A program made the position numbers and the translations under genes. Below the pieces are notes generated by a model, which did not search any database, was not told the DNA's origin, and worked only from the letters and a program-made list of their open reading frames with translations. Positions 1 to 11,376 of a stretch of 30,662 bases of DNA are shown piece by piece. The DNA comes from Ichthyophthirius multifiliis. Its lineage: Eukaryota; Ciliophora; Oligohymenophorea; Hymenostomatida. Numbering within the stretch: the first letter of the stretch is position 1; every line of letters starts with the position of its first letter. The stretch is taken from contig NW_004086033.1 of assembly GCF_000220395.1 (NCBI RefSeq), positions 1 through 30,662 on the forward strand, given 5' to 3'.

Positions 1-83
1 AAAAATTTATAATATATATAATAATATAAATTTATATAAAAAATAAATTAATTATATTTATATATAGACATATATAAAATAAA

Positions 84-118
<35 letters not shown>

Positions 119-1787
119 TATATATATTTACATATATATATATTAAATTTAATGTCAATACATTTCCTTCTAAATATATTTTTTTAATAGAAATGTAAAT
201 TTAATTATTTATGAAAGTGTAAAAATTAAATTTATATAAAATTTTTATATATTTTTACTTATTTTTTTAATATAAATTTATATTTTATAAATTAAAATAT
301 ATTATAATTGGTTTATTATATTTTTTTACTTTTTATTTATTTTTATTTTAATATTTATTAATAACCTAAATAAAAAAAATTGAACTTGAAATAATTTTAT
401 GTTTTATAAATTTACATTATTTTAAAAAATATAATTAATAAAATTATTATATTTTATTTTTATCTTTTAATTATAATATTAATAAAAAATAAATTCATAA
501 TTTATAATTTATAATTTATATAAAATTTTAAAATATAAATTATACTAATAAGAAAAATTTTATTATATATAATTAATATTTATTAGATATATATATATAA
601 TTATATTATTTAAAATATTATTTTAATTTATTTTTAAATTATAATTCATATTTAATATATTTTATCATATATTTATATTATATTAAATAATTTTTAATTA
701 TTTTATAAATATTTTTTAAATTTTTTTTTATATAATTTCTTTAACTACTATTTAAATAACATTATATGATTATTTATCATTTTATTTATTTATACTTGAT
801 AAAAAACATTTAAAATTAATTTTAATAAAATTGTTTTTAAATAAACATTTATTAAAATTGATAGAATTAAATAAAATAAAAAATATTAAAATTAGATATA
901 AATAATAAAAATATATAAATTTAATATTTATTTATTAATTTCTATTATATTTTTTTTCTAAATAGTTATATCTATTTATTTTATTAACAAACTTAACTTA
1001 ATAAATTATTGAAATATTTTAAAAGTAAATATACAAAAATTTTATATAAAAATATAATAGTAAATATTTTTATGGTAGTTAAATATAAAAATAAACTTTA
1101 TATTAAAATTTAATTATAAAAATTTACTGGATAAGAGCATATTAATATATAGAAAATGAATAAATTATACTAAATGTAAACTAAAATATGGATTGAAAAT
1201 TTAATTAGATAATTCTATTGAAAAAGAAAATGAATAATTAATAATTATAATATATATAATTATATTTAAATATCATATTCACAATTATAAAATTTTAATA
1301 TTTTTATTCAATATCTTATGAATTTTTTATAATATAAGATTATCTTATAATATTAAATATTGCATACCCTTGCTAAAAAATATATCTATACTAATCAAAT
1401 TGTTGCTTAAAATATATTTATTAAAGTTTTTATGATTAATTTATAATTTTTGGGACGTCATACTCTAATAAATAGTGATTTCCTATATGATTTATAAAAT
1501 TTTATGAATTAATTTTCTTGTGTTTTTATTTAAAAAAAATTATTATTAAAATACTAATTTAATGGAAATATTGAGTTTTTTTTTTAAATAAATATTTTTG
1601 TCTTACAAATTTCAGATGATTCAATTTATAATTGATTTCTTTATTTTCGTTTTCAGCTAAATATTTTTTAAAGATAATTGAATAAAAAAATAAAAAATAT
1701 AAAATTATAAATATTTTTTTATTTAATATAATTATTTGTTGATAAAAGTTTTTTTTATTTTGTTAATAAAATAGATATTACTAATTA
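1..1787. other. AT-rich desert without recognised gene
   Basis: Almost pure A/T with short TA-dinucleotide stretches (about 87-114). Frames open for TGA exist by composition alone, but I saw no conserved motif, no intron-exon pattern and no codon bias resembling the genes further on. Slightly more complex sequence around 1350-1500 did not yield a recognisable protein on either strand. No telomeric C4A2/G4T2 repeat is present at the window edge. Confidence 0.6.
87..114. repeat. TA dinucleotide microsatellite
   Basis: A nearly uninterrupted run of TA dinucleotides in the AT desert upstream of the tRNA gene. Confidence 0.8.
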
Positions 1788-1861
1788 GCTCGATTAGCTC
1801 AGCTGGTTAGAGCATGCGGCTGTTAACCGCAAGGTCGAAGGTTCAATCCCTTCATCGAGCG
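1788..1861 (+). tRNA. tRNA-Asn (anticodon GTT)
   Basis: Complete cloverleaf without intron. The 7-bp acceptor stem GCTCGAT/ATCGAGC pairs perfectly and is followed by discriminator G at 1861. The D arm is GCTC...GAGC, the anticodon stem TGCGG/CCGCA holds the loop CTGTTAA with anticodon GTT (Asn), and the T arm GAAGG/CCTTC holds loop TTCAATC. The T arm doubles as the internal B box and the D region as the A box. No CCA is encoded, as usual for eukaryotic nuclear genes. A T7 run directly downstream is the expected Pol III stop. It is the standard Asn tRNA, not one of the ciliate suppressor-type Gln tRNAs (UUA/CUA anticodons). Confidence 0.97.
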
Positions 1862-2173
1862 ATTTTTTTAAAAAAAATAAAAAAGACAAAATAATTGATT
1901 TAATTATTTATAAAAAAATACTTATTTAAATTTATTATGAAAAAACTAAGTATTTTAAAAAAATTATTTTGTTTTTTCATTTTTATAATTATAATTATTT
2001 TTATATTTTATTAATAGGTTATATATTTAATTTTTTGGAATAATAATTTTATTTTATTAATTAATTTAATTGATTATTTTTATTTAAAGCTACTTAATAT
2101 ATTTTATTAAAAAATATATTGACTTAGACTTCTTTAATTTTATATTAAAAATATCACAATAAAAATATAATAT
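1862..2173. other. intergenic, nothing recognised
   Basis: AT-rich spacer between the tRNA and the 3' end of the minus-strand coiled-coil gene. Apart from the T run after the tRNA no feature was seen. Confidence 0.6.
1863..1869 (+). terminator. Pol III T-run terminator of tRNA-Asn
   Basis: Seven T residues begin two bases after the discriminator base, the usual RNA polymerase III termination signal. Confidence 0.85.
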
Positions 2174-3422
2174 TCAAAATTATTTAAATGTTACATTTAA
2201 ATTGCTAAGCTCTTATTTTTTATTTGATGCATTAAAACTATTTATAAAATTTTGATTTTATTGCGTTAATTCAATGACTTTTCTATTTTTATAATTTCAA
2301 TATAAAAAAAATAATCTATATAATACATATCTTATTCCATTTTTTCTTGATTTGCATTTACTATACTACTTTAAACCATTCTAAATTAATATTCTAAATA
2401 ATCAATTTAACATTTTAAATTATAAATCTAAATAAATAAAATAAAATTAAAATAAATTTATTGTTACTATTTTATAATCTTAATTTCTCAAATTTTCATT
2501 TTCACTTATAGTTCTATTATGTTTTAATACAAGTTCATCATATTATTATTTACAATTTTAAAATTAAATCTTTTTATTTTAGTTGATAAAATATAATTTT
2601 TAATTTTTTTAAAAAAAACTTATTAATCATGCAAACTAGCTTCTAAATTAGTAATTTTATCTTATTAAATGCAATTATTAAATTAAAGTTTACTATTTTA
2701 AGATTCATATTCTATCGCTTTTTATTCTATATAAAAAAATATAAATATTTTTATAAAAATAAAAGATATAAAAATTATATTTACCATTAGAAATTAGCTT
2801 ACTGACTAAATCATCAATAGAAAATTCTCCAGTTTTTTTAATTCTTCAATAACATATTCAGAGTCTTTTATTTTATTTTTGTAAATTTCAATATCTGCTT
2901 CCATTATTTTGCAGTGTTTAATAAATTAATTTAATTATTTTTCTACTTATTTAAAATTTGATTCTAATCTTTGAATAACCTTTAACTAATTTCCTTAAAA
3001 TACATCACTTTCAAATAACTATTTATCTATGCATATTTTTTAGATATTTACAACTTTTTTATGAATGATTTCCTTTTTTCAAATAAAATTAATAATTTAT
3101 AAATAATTTAAATTTTTACATTCATTTATTTAACATACTCTTAATTAAGTAATCTTATATTATCTCTATCTTACTTTAATTATAAAATTAGTTAATCTTT
3201 TTCCTTAATTTATTATTTTAATTATTTATTTAGTGCTTTGTGATTAATTTATTTATTTTCATTTTGAATATGGGAATTATCATTTCTGTCTGTTGCTTTA
3301 ATATTTGATTAAGAATTTCTATTAGATTATGATAAAATATAGTTAGCTTAACTATCTGTTTATCTTTTTAAATCTAATAATGCTGGATTGTTAAAAGAAT
3401 TTGAATAAACTTTATTTTACAT
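2174..3422 (-). CDS. coiled-coil protein, six exons, unknown function
   Basis: I do not recognise the family. Start ATG at 3422, stop TGA at 2174-2176. Five GT-AG introns: 3073-3119, 2727-2784, 2570-2619, 2428-2467 and 2283-2326 (40-58 nt). The exons join in frame to about 336 residues, rich in Q, N, E, K and L with heptad-like spacing, so mostly coiled coil; residues 1-70 are S/N/Q-rich and probably disordered. No membrane segment or signal peptide is visible. One oddity: in exon 2 the frame changes at a coding-strand A7 run (2833-2839). Before it the protein reads ...EELKK and after it TGEFSIDDLVSKLISN, and one extra A restores the frame. No splice pair explains it. The upstream neighbour on the same strand is the membrin-like SNARE, about 107 bp away; a functional link is not shown. 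Confidence 0.72.
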
Positions 3423-3529
3423 TAAATATAATTTTTATATTTTGAAATTTTATTTATTTTTTTCTCTTTTTTATTTACAAATATTTTTGAAATAACTGTT
3501 TTATTTTTTTAATTTTTTATGTATTTTTT

Positions 3530-4333
3530 TCAACCGAAAATAATAGGCTTAATATAATAATAACACAAAAACATAAAAATGACTAAAACTATAGTTAATA
3601 AACAAATAATAATATTATCTGATTATTACCTTGATCCAATCATTCTTATTATTTAATTAGATACTCCTAATTCATTTGCAATTGAAATAACTTTTCTCTA
3701 AACATTCTTTAAATTTAAAAAAATTAATAAAATTTAATTAATAAAAAAAAAAATTACTTTTAAAACATTTTCTTAATTGCTTAAAGAATGTAATATTTCA
3801 ACACCTTAATTTAACATATCATTCGTTGATCTTTATGATTATTAGATTTCTTCTCTTGCTTAAATATTTATATTAATTAAATTTTAATCTTATGCTGCTT
3901 TATTTTAAATTCCGTATAATAAAAATTTGTCTTTTTATTCTCTTATAGATTCTAGCTTTTTTACTGATGTTCTTTTAAGATATACTATTAACTCTTTTAC
4001 CTGACTTTCTATATTTTAAATTTTTCTAATTTTTTTTTTTATTATCTTTCTATTTTTATGATACCTTTTTTATATTTGTTTTTATTCATTTGTCATATTA
4101 TAATCGTTTTAAATATTTATTTATATTATTTAAATATAATTCTATAAATCATCTATCTATGAATTTATTCTTTAAGTTTCTTAGTCTAGTTATTATTTTA
4201 CTTCCTAATATTAAACAGTAAATGATTAAGAAATTTTTTCATCTAATTAATATTTTTTTGAAATTTCTAAAAAATTGATTTATCTTTCAATTTCTATTTT
4301 TAATTTAGATGCTTTTAAAAATTATTCACTCAT
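3530..4333 (-). CDS. membrin/Bos1-like Qb-SNARE, tail-anchored
   Basis: Predicted 250-residue Qb-SNARE of ER-Golgi vesicle fusion (GOSR2/membrin/Bos1 group). Start ATG 4333, stop TGA 3530-3532, one intron 3707-3757 (51 nt, phase 0). The N-terminal half is helical and Q/E/K-rich, like the Habc region of the family. The SNARE motif lies at about residues 175-225 with the sequence NVQRKVISIANELGVSNQII; its Q fits the zero-layer glutamine and the IANxLGxSxxxIRxI pattern is characteristic of membrin. A single C-terminal hydrophobic segment (IIICLLTIVLVIFMFLCYYY) follows SRQQSDN and leaves only a few lumenal residues, as in tail-anchored SNAREs. Assignment to the membrin branch rather than Vti1 or GS28 rests on this pattern and should be tested by profile search. 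The divergent coiled-coil gene begins only 152 bp away. Confidence 0.82.
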
Positions 4334-4485
4334 TTTTATCTTTTTTTTAATATTTTTAATTAATTTTTTCTTCTAAAAAAAATAATAATTTATTTATTTA
4401 TCTATTTTTCTATTTTAAAATAATAAATAAAATTTCAAAAAAAAAAAACTTGAAAGTAAAATAAATTAAAATAAAACTAAATACA
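4334..4485. promoter_or_regulatory. short divergent intergenic region, likely shared promoter
   Basis: Only 152 bp separate the start codons of the minus-strand SNARE gene and the plus-strand coiled-coil gene, so both promoters must lie here or within the genes. The stretch is A/T with long A runs on the plus side; no specific element is recognised. Confidence 0.4.
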
Positions 4486-7043
4486 ATGAATGACAAAAAA
4501 TAAAAAATTCAAATATAAACATCAACCACAACTTCCAAAAATGAAATCTAGTCTCGGAGCTTAACACCCAGAATGACTTCCTATAACCTTAAATCATAAT
4601 GTACAACGCCAATAAGGGTAAAATTCGAGGAAAAAGTAAGCTAAAATGTCACATCTACTTCATAAATAAATAAAAAAGTAGAATGTATAGGAGTATCTGG
4701 AATGTTAGCATCTGGATTTGTAAAATATTAACCTGAAAAATAAAAATAAGGAAGTCCTAAAAAAAATATTAAAGAAATAGAAAGCCATTTATTAAAAAGA
4801 ATAATTAAATTAAATTAAGAAATATAAATATTAAAAAGTTAACCTTTAAAAAAATAAAGTTAAATTATAATAGAATAATAAGAATAATAAATTGAAGAAT
4901 ATTTTAATAAAATTAAAGAATTAAATATACTTTTAGATGAAAAAAATGAAGAAAATTAAATAAATTACAACAAATTTAAAGATTAGGAAGTATAATTTTA
5001 AATATTAGCTAAATATAATCAAGATTAAGAAAAAAAATATTTGAAAGAGAATTCGAAATTAAAGAACTAATTTAAAAAGTTTAACATTTAGAAAACTAAG
5101 TAAAACTAATCTAATAAGAATTTTTAAAAAGTCAGGAAATATTAAATTAAAGAGAAAATTTTATTAAAGAATAAAATGAAAAAATTTATTAATATGAAGA
5201 AAAAATATAGGAAAAAGAAAAAAATAAAAAATAGTTATATTTTTATTAAAATAATGAAGAAAAATTAATATAAGAAATTCAAGAAAAAAATTAACAAATA
5301 ACTTGCTTAGAAGATAAAATAAGTATTTAAAACGAATAAATTTTACATTTGAAAAATGCAATTTCAAACTTTGAATAAAAAATTGAAGATTTAAGTAAAC
5401 TTGAAAAATAATTTTAAGAAGAAGAAGAAAAAATAGAAGAAAACATAAATAAAAATAATCAATTTTAAGAATGCTTCGATATTGAAAATAGAATAAAAGA
5501 ACTAGAAAATTCAAAGAATAATATAGAATTAATATAATGTTATTAATAAATAATTTCTTTAAAAAAAGAAGTTGAAGAAAGTTAAAATTCTTAATCAAGA
5601 TTATAAAGAAATTCATCTCTTTTATTTAAACAAAAAGAATCATATTTTGAAGAGGTTAATAAAGATCTATTCAAATAACAAAAAAACTTAAAAAATGAAA
5701 ATGAAAATTTAAAAAATGAAGTTGAAAATTTAAAATAAAATAACATTTCATAAAAAAATATTATTGATAAATATTTAGAATAAAATCAAAATCTTATTAA
5801 AGAGGTTGAAGAATTAAAAATATCTAATTAAAAATAAAATAAAGATTTTGAGAAAAATATATGTTCATATAATTTGAAACTTGAAGAAGAAAAGAAAATA
5901 TCTGAATAAAGATTAAGTCAAATTTAACAATTGTAATTTTGATTATTTAAATTTTATATATAATAAAATATAATTTTATTTTGATAGATAAAATGATATA
6001 AAACATAATTAATTTGAAAAAAGTAATGATCAATAAATAAAATATATATAGGAAAAATACAATAGTTTATAAACTTAAAATAGAGAATTATAAGAATAAA
6101 ATATAAACTATTAAAACAAAATTGAATATTTATAAAGTTAACTTTAAAGTTTGAAATATGAAAAAAATGCTATTTAAGTTAATTTAGATTAATAATAAAA
6201 AATTGAATAAAAAAAGTATTGATATATATATAAAAAAAATATATAAATATATAAATATATATAAATATATTTATATAAATTTTTCTTTTTTATAGTTTTT
6301 ATTTATATTTATATATTTTATTTTATCAAATCATATTATATTTTTACATTTATTTATATTTATTTTAATATAATTATAATTATTTAGAGATGATGAAATT
6401 AAAAAAATATTTTCTTTAAATTAATAAATAGAATCTTTAAATTTCATATTGTAAAATAATTAAAAAGAAGTATTTTTTTTTATTTATATTTATAAAATTT
6501 TTATTTTATATTTTTTTTTTATTTAAATTTTTTTTATAGCTTGATTATTACAAAGAATAAATTTAAATTTTTGATATTATTTAAAACAGATAGTAAATTT
6601 AAATGAATTGTTAATTAATTTTAAGAAAAAATAAATTTAATAAATTTATTGTACATATTGAAACAATTTAAGAAATTATATTTATTTTTGCTCATAACAT
6701 TGTTGAGTTTGTTCCTAGTAAAAAAGGATAATAACCATCCTTTAAAATTGCATATAAAGTAAAATATAATATAATATAATAATTATATATTTATATTTTT
6801 TTATTTAATTATAGTAACATCTTGATAATAGTAAAATTGTCCTAGAATTTTCAACTCACAATAAAAAAGAGTTAAAGGAATTTTCTGTTGCTTTTAAGTA
6901 AAATATAAATAAAATAATTTTTTTTATTTAATGTTTTATTTAATAATTGTTAATAAAAAAGAAATTATTTAACTTAAGCAGAATAAAAACATATTGAAAA
7001 TTAGTAATCTTCTAATTCTAATTTGTCATTTTGTAAATCATGA
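4486..7043 (+). CDS. long coiled-coil protein with conserved-looking C-terminal globular region
   Basis: Start ATG 4486, stop TGA 7041-7043. Six exons with introns 5933-5987, 6216-6387, 6470-6539, 6759-6814 and 6898-6961, all GT-AG and joining in frame to about 713 residues. Residues 1-95 are S/T/Q-rich and basic (probably disordered); about 100-560 is heptad-rich E/K/Q/L/N coiled coil. The last ~110 residues are compact and hydrophobic, with FIVHIETIQEIIFIFAHNIVEFVP and KIVLEFSTHNKKELKEF at its core, resembling a small beta-rich PH-like fold; that label is a guess. The frame slips at an A8 run (5030-5037): upstream ...KYNQDQEK, downstream FEREFEIKEL, one base short. I found no intron to explain this. 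No family recognised; similar architecture occurs in cytoskeletal and Golgi tethering proteins. Confidence 0.78.
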
Positions 7044-8233
7044 AAAATATAATTTAATATTAAATGATATTATTTAAGAAATAATTAAAAACTTAATTAT
7101 AAAAGATTTTATAATAGAAAATAAAATCTTATAATAAATACAATATATTTAAATTTTTAATTATATTTTCAATACAAATCAAAATTTAAGAAAAAATTTT
7201 AGTATTTATTATAAAAAAAATATTATTATAATTTTAATTTAAATAAAAAACTAAAAAAAATATAAAAATAGATAAACAATTTAAAAAATAAAAAAATAAT
7301 ATATATTTATATATAATTATATATAATTATATATAAGTATATATATATACAATTATACATTTCTATATTTATATATATCTTTAGCTATCTTTATTAATAT
7401 AAATATATCTATCTATCTATTTTCTTTTACAAAAAATTTAAAAGTCATATGCTTTGTTGATTTATTATTGTTTTAGGTATTATTTTTTAAATTTTTAAAA
7501 GAAATAAAATAAATAATGTTTATTTATATCAAAAATTATATAAATTAGTTTTACTTATTTAAACTATCATTATTAAATGTAAATTTACGTCTTTACAATA
7601 AGCTATTTTATTATACAAAAGGACTATTTAAATTTATGAAAGTTGAATTAGAAACTTATGTTGAATTTTGTGAAAAAATATTTTAAGATATTATTTCTTG
7701 GTCTATAATTTAGTTTTATAATTAAGGAAACTGTGTATTTGTAATAGATTATATTTTCTTTTTTTAATAAAAATCTTATTATTTTTATAATGGATCTGTT
7801 ATAAATATTTAATTTTTATCCAACCATTAATTTATTATTTATTCAATTTAATCTTTTGTTTTAAATTAAGATTAAAAGTGTTTTAAAAATCTTTTCTTTT
7901 TAAAAATTATTATTCTTACTCTTATACTTAATCATCTTGAATATAATGTAAACTTGCTATTTTTTAATCCATTTTATTTTTTATTGTAATTGACTATTTT
8001 TTTTAATTAATATTTTTATAATTTTAATTTTTTTATTGAATACTTTCTTTTATATAGTTTAAACTGAAATTAAAAAAAGAAATTTATTTTTGTAAAACTA
8101 ACTATAATTAAAAACTTAAATAAGCTTTTAAATTTTATATAAATATTATATATTATATGTTTCATTAAATAAAATTGCTAAAATAATTTAAAAAATAAAA
8201 TAAAATTAATAAATAAAACTTAAAAAATAAAAA
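7044..8233. other. intergenic with one doubtful small ORF
   Basis: AT-rich spacer between two plus-strand coiled-coil genes. It holds short ATATAATT-type repeats around 7300-7350 and CTAT repeats near 7405-7420. The only coding candidate is the doubtful ORF at 7636-8067. Confidence 0.5.
7636..8067 (+). CDS. doubtful 143-residue ORF
   Basis: ATG at 7636 to TGA at 8065-8067 stays open under the ciliate code and begins MKVELETYVEFCEKIFQD, which looks reasonable. The rest is dominated by F, Y, I, L and N, the residues that random AT-rich DNA encodes, and TGA is rare in such sequence. It is as likely chance as gene; no motif recognised. Confidence 0.2.
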
Positions 8234-9130
8234 ATGATTCCTAAAAATTATTCTTAGACTTCTCCAATTAGAACAATCCGTAAATAAACAATTTAACCTC
8301 AACAGACAGTTCTTTAAGGCCCATATACATAAACAACAGTTTAAAATCCACATGTAGTAATGTAGCCAGCATCATTATAACCAATGACTATATACAATTA
8401 AAATCCATAGTTATTACTTCATAATTCACCTAAAATAATAAAGCAATAAACCCGATTATAACCTTAAATGGTAATAAAAATATTATATTTAATTAATTAA
8501 TTAAAAATTAAACTTTAAATAAGTCTCCTTTACCAAAACCAATAGTAATATTAAATAGTGATACTACTTAAAGAATAAATTAGTAAAAATAAATTGAATT
8601 TGTACATATTGAAGATAATACTGATGATATTTTATTTTAAAGCCTTAATAGAAAATTAGAAAGACTTTAACTGTTTGACTAAGTATTATCCAACTAATTA
8701 GTATAAAAGCAAACATAAATAAATGCAAAAGATTTTTAAATAGCACAAGTAACTTAATAACATTAAAATCTAGAAGAAGTTGTGAGTATTATTTATCAAA
8801 TATTTTAATAAATATTAATTAAAATATATAAAAGGAAGTTAAATATCAAGAATAACAGAAGTCAAGTAACAGATTTAAAGAGGAAGTGATGATTTAGATT
8901 AATCTATTGTAATTTTATAAGAAACTGATAGAGAAATTTAAAATTTGAAACATTTATTTTAATAAAAATTAGCAGTAGTTGAATAATGGTAGCAACGAGG
9001 AAGAGAAGTTGAGAAACTTTAAAGTGATTTTAATTTATTGTAATAATAATTAAGCTAGCTTTAAAACCAAAATAATATGTTAAGAAATAGTATCAAATTA
9101 GATCCTTCATACAATTATCTTATTATTTGA
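8234..9130 (+). CDS. small P/Q-rich coiled-coil protein
   Basis: Unrecognised 264-residue protein. Start ATG 8234, stop TGA 9128-9130, exons 8234-8470, 8524-8785 and 8835-9130, with introns of 53 and 49 nt. Splicing is required: both intron lengths break the frame and the joined exons read cleanly. Residues 1-80 are rich in P, Q, T and H (for example TSPIRTIRKQTIQPQQ) and likely disordered. A middle stretch (EFVHIEDNTDDILFQSLNRK) leads into a Q/L/E coiled coil to about residue 245, ending NMLRNSIKLDPSYNYLII. No membrane segment or targeting signal is obvious. Disordered head plus coiled-coil body is common in ciliate basal-body and cortex proteins, but nothing here proves such a role. Confidence 0.75.
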
Positions 9131-9580
9131 AAAATTTATTTTATTTTAACAAAATAAAAAATAAAAATTTATAATTTATTTATTTTGATAAAATTTAATT
9201 ATTATATAAAATTTTATTATATAGACTTAATAAATATAAATAATAAATATTTAATTTTTATAAAGTATATATTGTTTTTCTAAGAATTTTATTTTTTATA
9301 TATTAATTTACTTTGATAATTTAACAAAATATTCGTATTTTTTTAAATTAAATACTTTAATTGAATATTTAGATTATTTTTAAAGATATATTTTCTACAA
9401 ATGCTAATATTTTATAACAAATTAATAGATAATATAATTTTAATATTATGAATTTAATGAAACAAAAATAATTATATACATTTATTTGAATTAAAAAAGA
9501 TTTTTTCATTTAATTAAAAATAAAAAATAAACACATATATTTATATTTTATTTTAATTAAAAAAGTATTGAAAATAAAGC
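9131..9580. other. intergenic, nothing recognised
   Basis: About 450 bp of A/T-only spacer between two plus-strand genes. No repeat, RNA gene or ORF of note. Confidence 0.6.
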
Positions 9581-11376
9581 ATGAAATCAATTAATAATAT
9601 TCGAAAATTATTTTATTACCCAAAAATAAATTTTTGTTCTAATCATGTTTCTGCTCAAGAACCATTTAATTTATACGAAAAAAACTGTGAACAACTTCGA
9701 GAAATATCTAAATAAATATTTACAAACATTAATTAATATCCATTAAATGAGAAATACTAAATATATATAAAATACTGTCAATTTAATATGTTAGATTAAA
9801 AAACATTTTATGAAATAGAGAAAGATTTTATAAAGAATATTCGAAAATTCAGCATAAACTAAGTTCTATAGATATTAAATGGGACAATTATATCTAAAAA
9901 TGGTTCAGATAGGTTATTTTAAGTAAGTGAATAATATTTAATTAAAAGTATCTATAATTTTAAAGTAGAAGAAGTTGTAAGTTGTTTGAAAATAATGGAA
10001 AAATAGTAAAAGTTTGGGAAGAAAATATTTTAATATTTATAATTTTATTACATTAATAAAATAAATGATTTCAAGCCTTTTTAAATGATGGAATGCTTAA
10101 TATCTTTACTTTAAATTATAGGAAAATTTAATATTGATAATTTTGAGGAAATAGTAAACCTGGTTTTCATTAGAGTCAAAAATAAATGGAATTTTTTTGA
10201 TAAAAACGAGTTATCCCTTTTTTCATTTATTTTTTTAACTAATTTCCTTTCTTAATCTTTCTTTAGAATCTCTAAAAGAAATCATGCTTTGCTTAATTTT
10301 AAGTAAATTCTTACCGGAAATAATTATAATTTTCAAAATACATAAAATACTATTTAAAATAATGAATAAAATTCATTAGAATGTAAAAAAAATGAATCTT
10401 ATGAAAGTAAAAAAAAATAAAAAAATATATAAGAAATAAATTAATATTCTGAACAATCTGATTAAAATGATGAAGATATTAAATAAATCGAAAGTTTTAA
10501 TTTTTATTACAAAAGCATTTTTGATTAAATTTATAATGAATATGTAGCCTATGTCCTTAAAAATATATCTAGTTTTGAAATAAAAGATTATTTTATTGTC
10601 CTTTAAGTTTTTAAGGATAATAATAGAAAATTAGATGAATAAATATATTCATGTTTTGATAAATTTATAAAGGATAAATACCTTGATTTAAGTCCGAAAG
10701 AAATATACAGAAGTTTTGAATTTTTAAAAGAAGACAATGATTGTGTTTTCTAGTATATAAAAAGGTACTAATCAGAATTGGAATATATTGATTTATTAAA
10801 TTTTTTCAAAAATATTAAAATGAGAAATGAAGAAAGTATTTTTAACTCAGTATTTTTATTTATATTAAAAAATATAATAATAGGATATGAAAAGCTATAA
10901 TTCTTAATTGATTAAAGAATTGATAAAATATGTGAAAAATGGAGTTTGCATGAATGTGTCTATATATTTTCTGCAAGAGAAGCTTAATATCTGTTATCTG
11001 GAAACGTAGATTTTTTTTGGAAAAAAGAAAAGCTTTTGCTTAAAGAATACTTAATTGTATAAATAAGGAATTATATATAAGAAATATTGTAGATTAATAA
11101 ATTTATATTACTGTTTTTAAGCTTATTTCTAATACAGGATTTTAGTTTGAATATAATCTTATTGAAAATTTAATTGTTAATGCTCAAAAAAATATTTATG
11201 TTGGTAATTTTTAAGGATTCTAAGATGTCGTTACTTTTCTTAATTTTATAAAAGAATAATACCCATAAGTATAACCATCAGTTTAAGGAGTTTTTTAAAA
11301 AATAGAAGATTTATGTAAAAGTTAAGAATTATACAAAATTTCAAGTTAAAAATCAAATGTTAAAATTATTTCTTGA
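9581..11376 (+). CDS. probable mitochondrial helical-repeat protein (FASTK/RAP-like, tentative)
   Basis: 576 residues from exons 9581-11056 and 11122-11376; intron 11057-11121 (65 nt, GTATAA...TTTTTAAG) is needed to join the frames. The first ~27 residues (MKSINNIRKLFYYPKINFCS...) contain R, K, N and S but no D or E, which fits a mitochondrial targeting peptide. The body is a series of short amphipathic helices, such as VEEVVSCLKIMEKQQKFGKK and FQMMECLISLLQIIGKFNID, the style of helical-repeat organellar RNA-binding proteins (FASTK, RAP, OPR). A Q/N/E/K-rich insertion lies at about residues 265-305. The end (FQDVVTFLNFIKEQYPQVQ...) is again helical. Family assignment is by appearance only. 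Ciliates carry many lineage-specific mitoribosomal and RNA-processing proteins of this kind. Confidence 0.7.

Noticed and set aside
5164-5616. Long hydrophobic F/L/I-rich reading frame on the minus strand
   Set aside because: It is the antisense of the coiled-coil exon of the 4486-7043 gene; the plus strand has the coding character.
11057-11121. Apparent frameshift in the helical mitochondrial-type protein
   Set aside because: A normal 65-nt GT-AG intron with a pyrimidine-rich end joins the two frames in phase.
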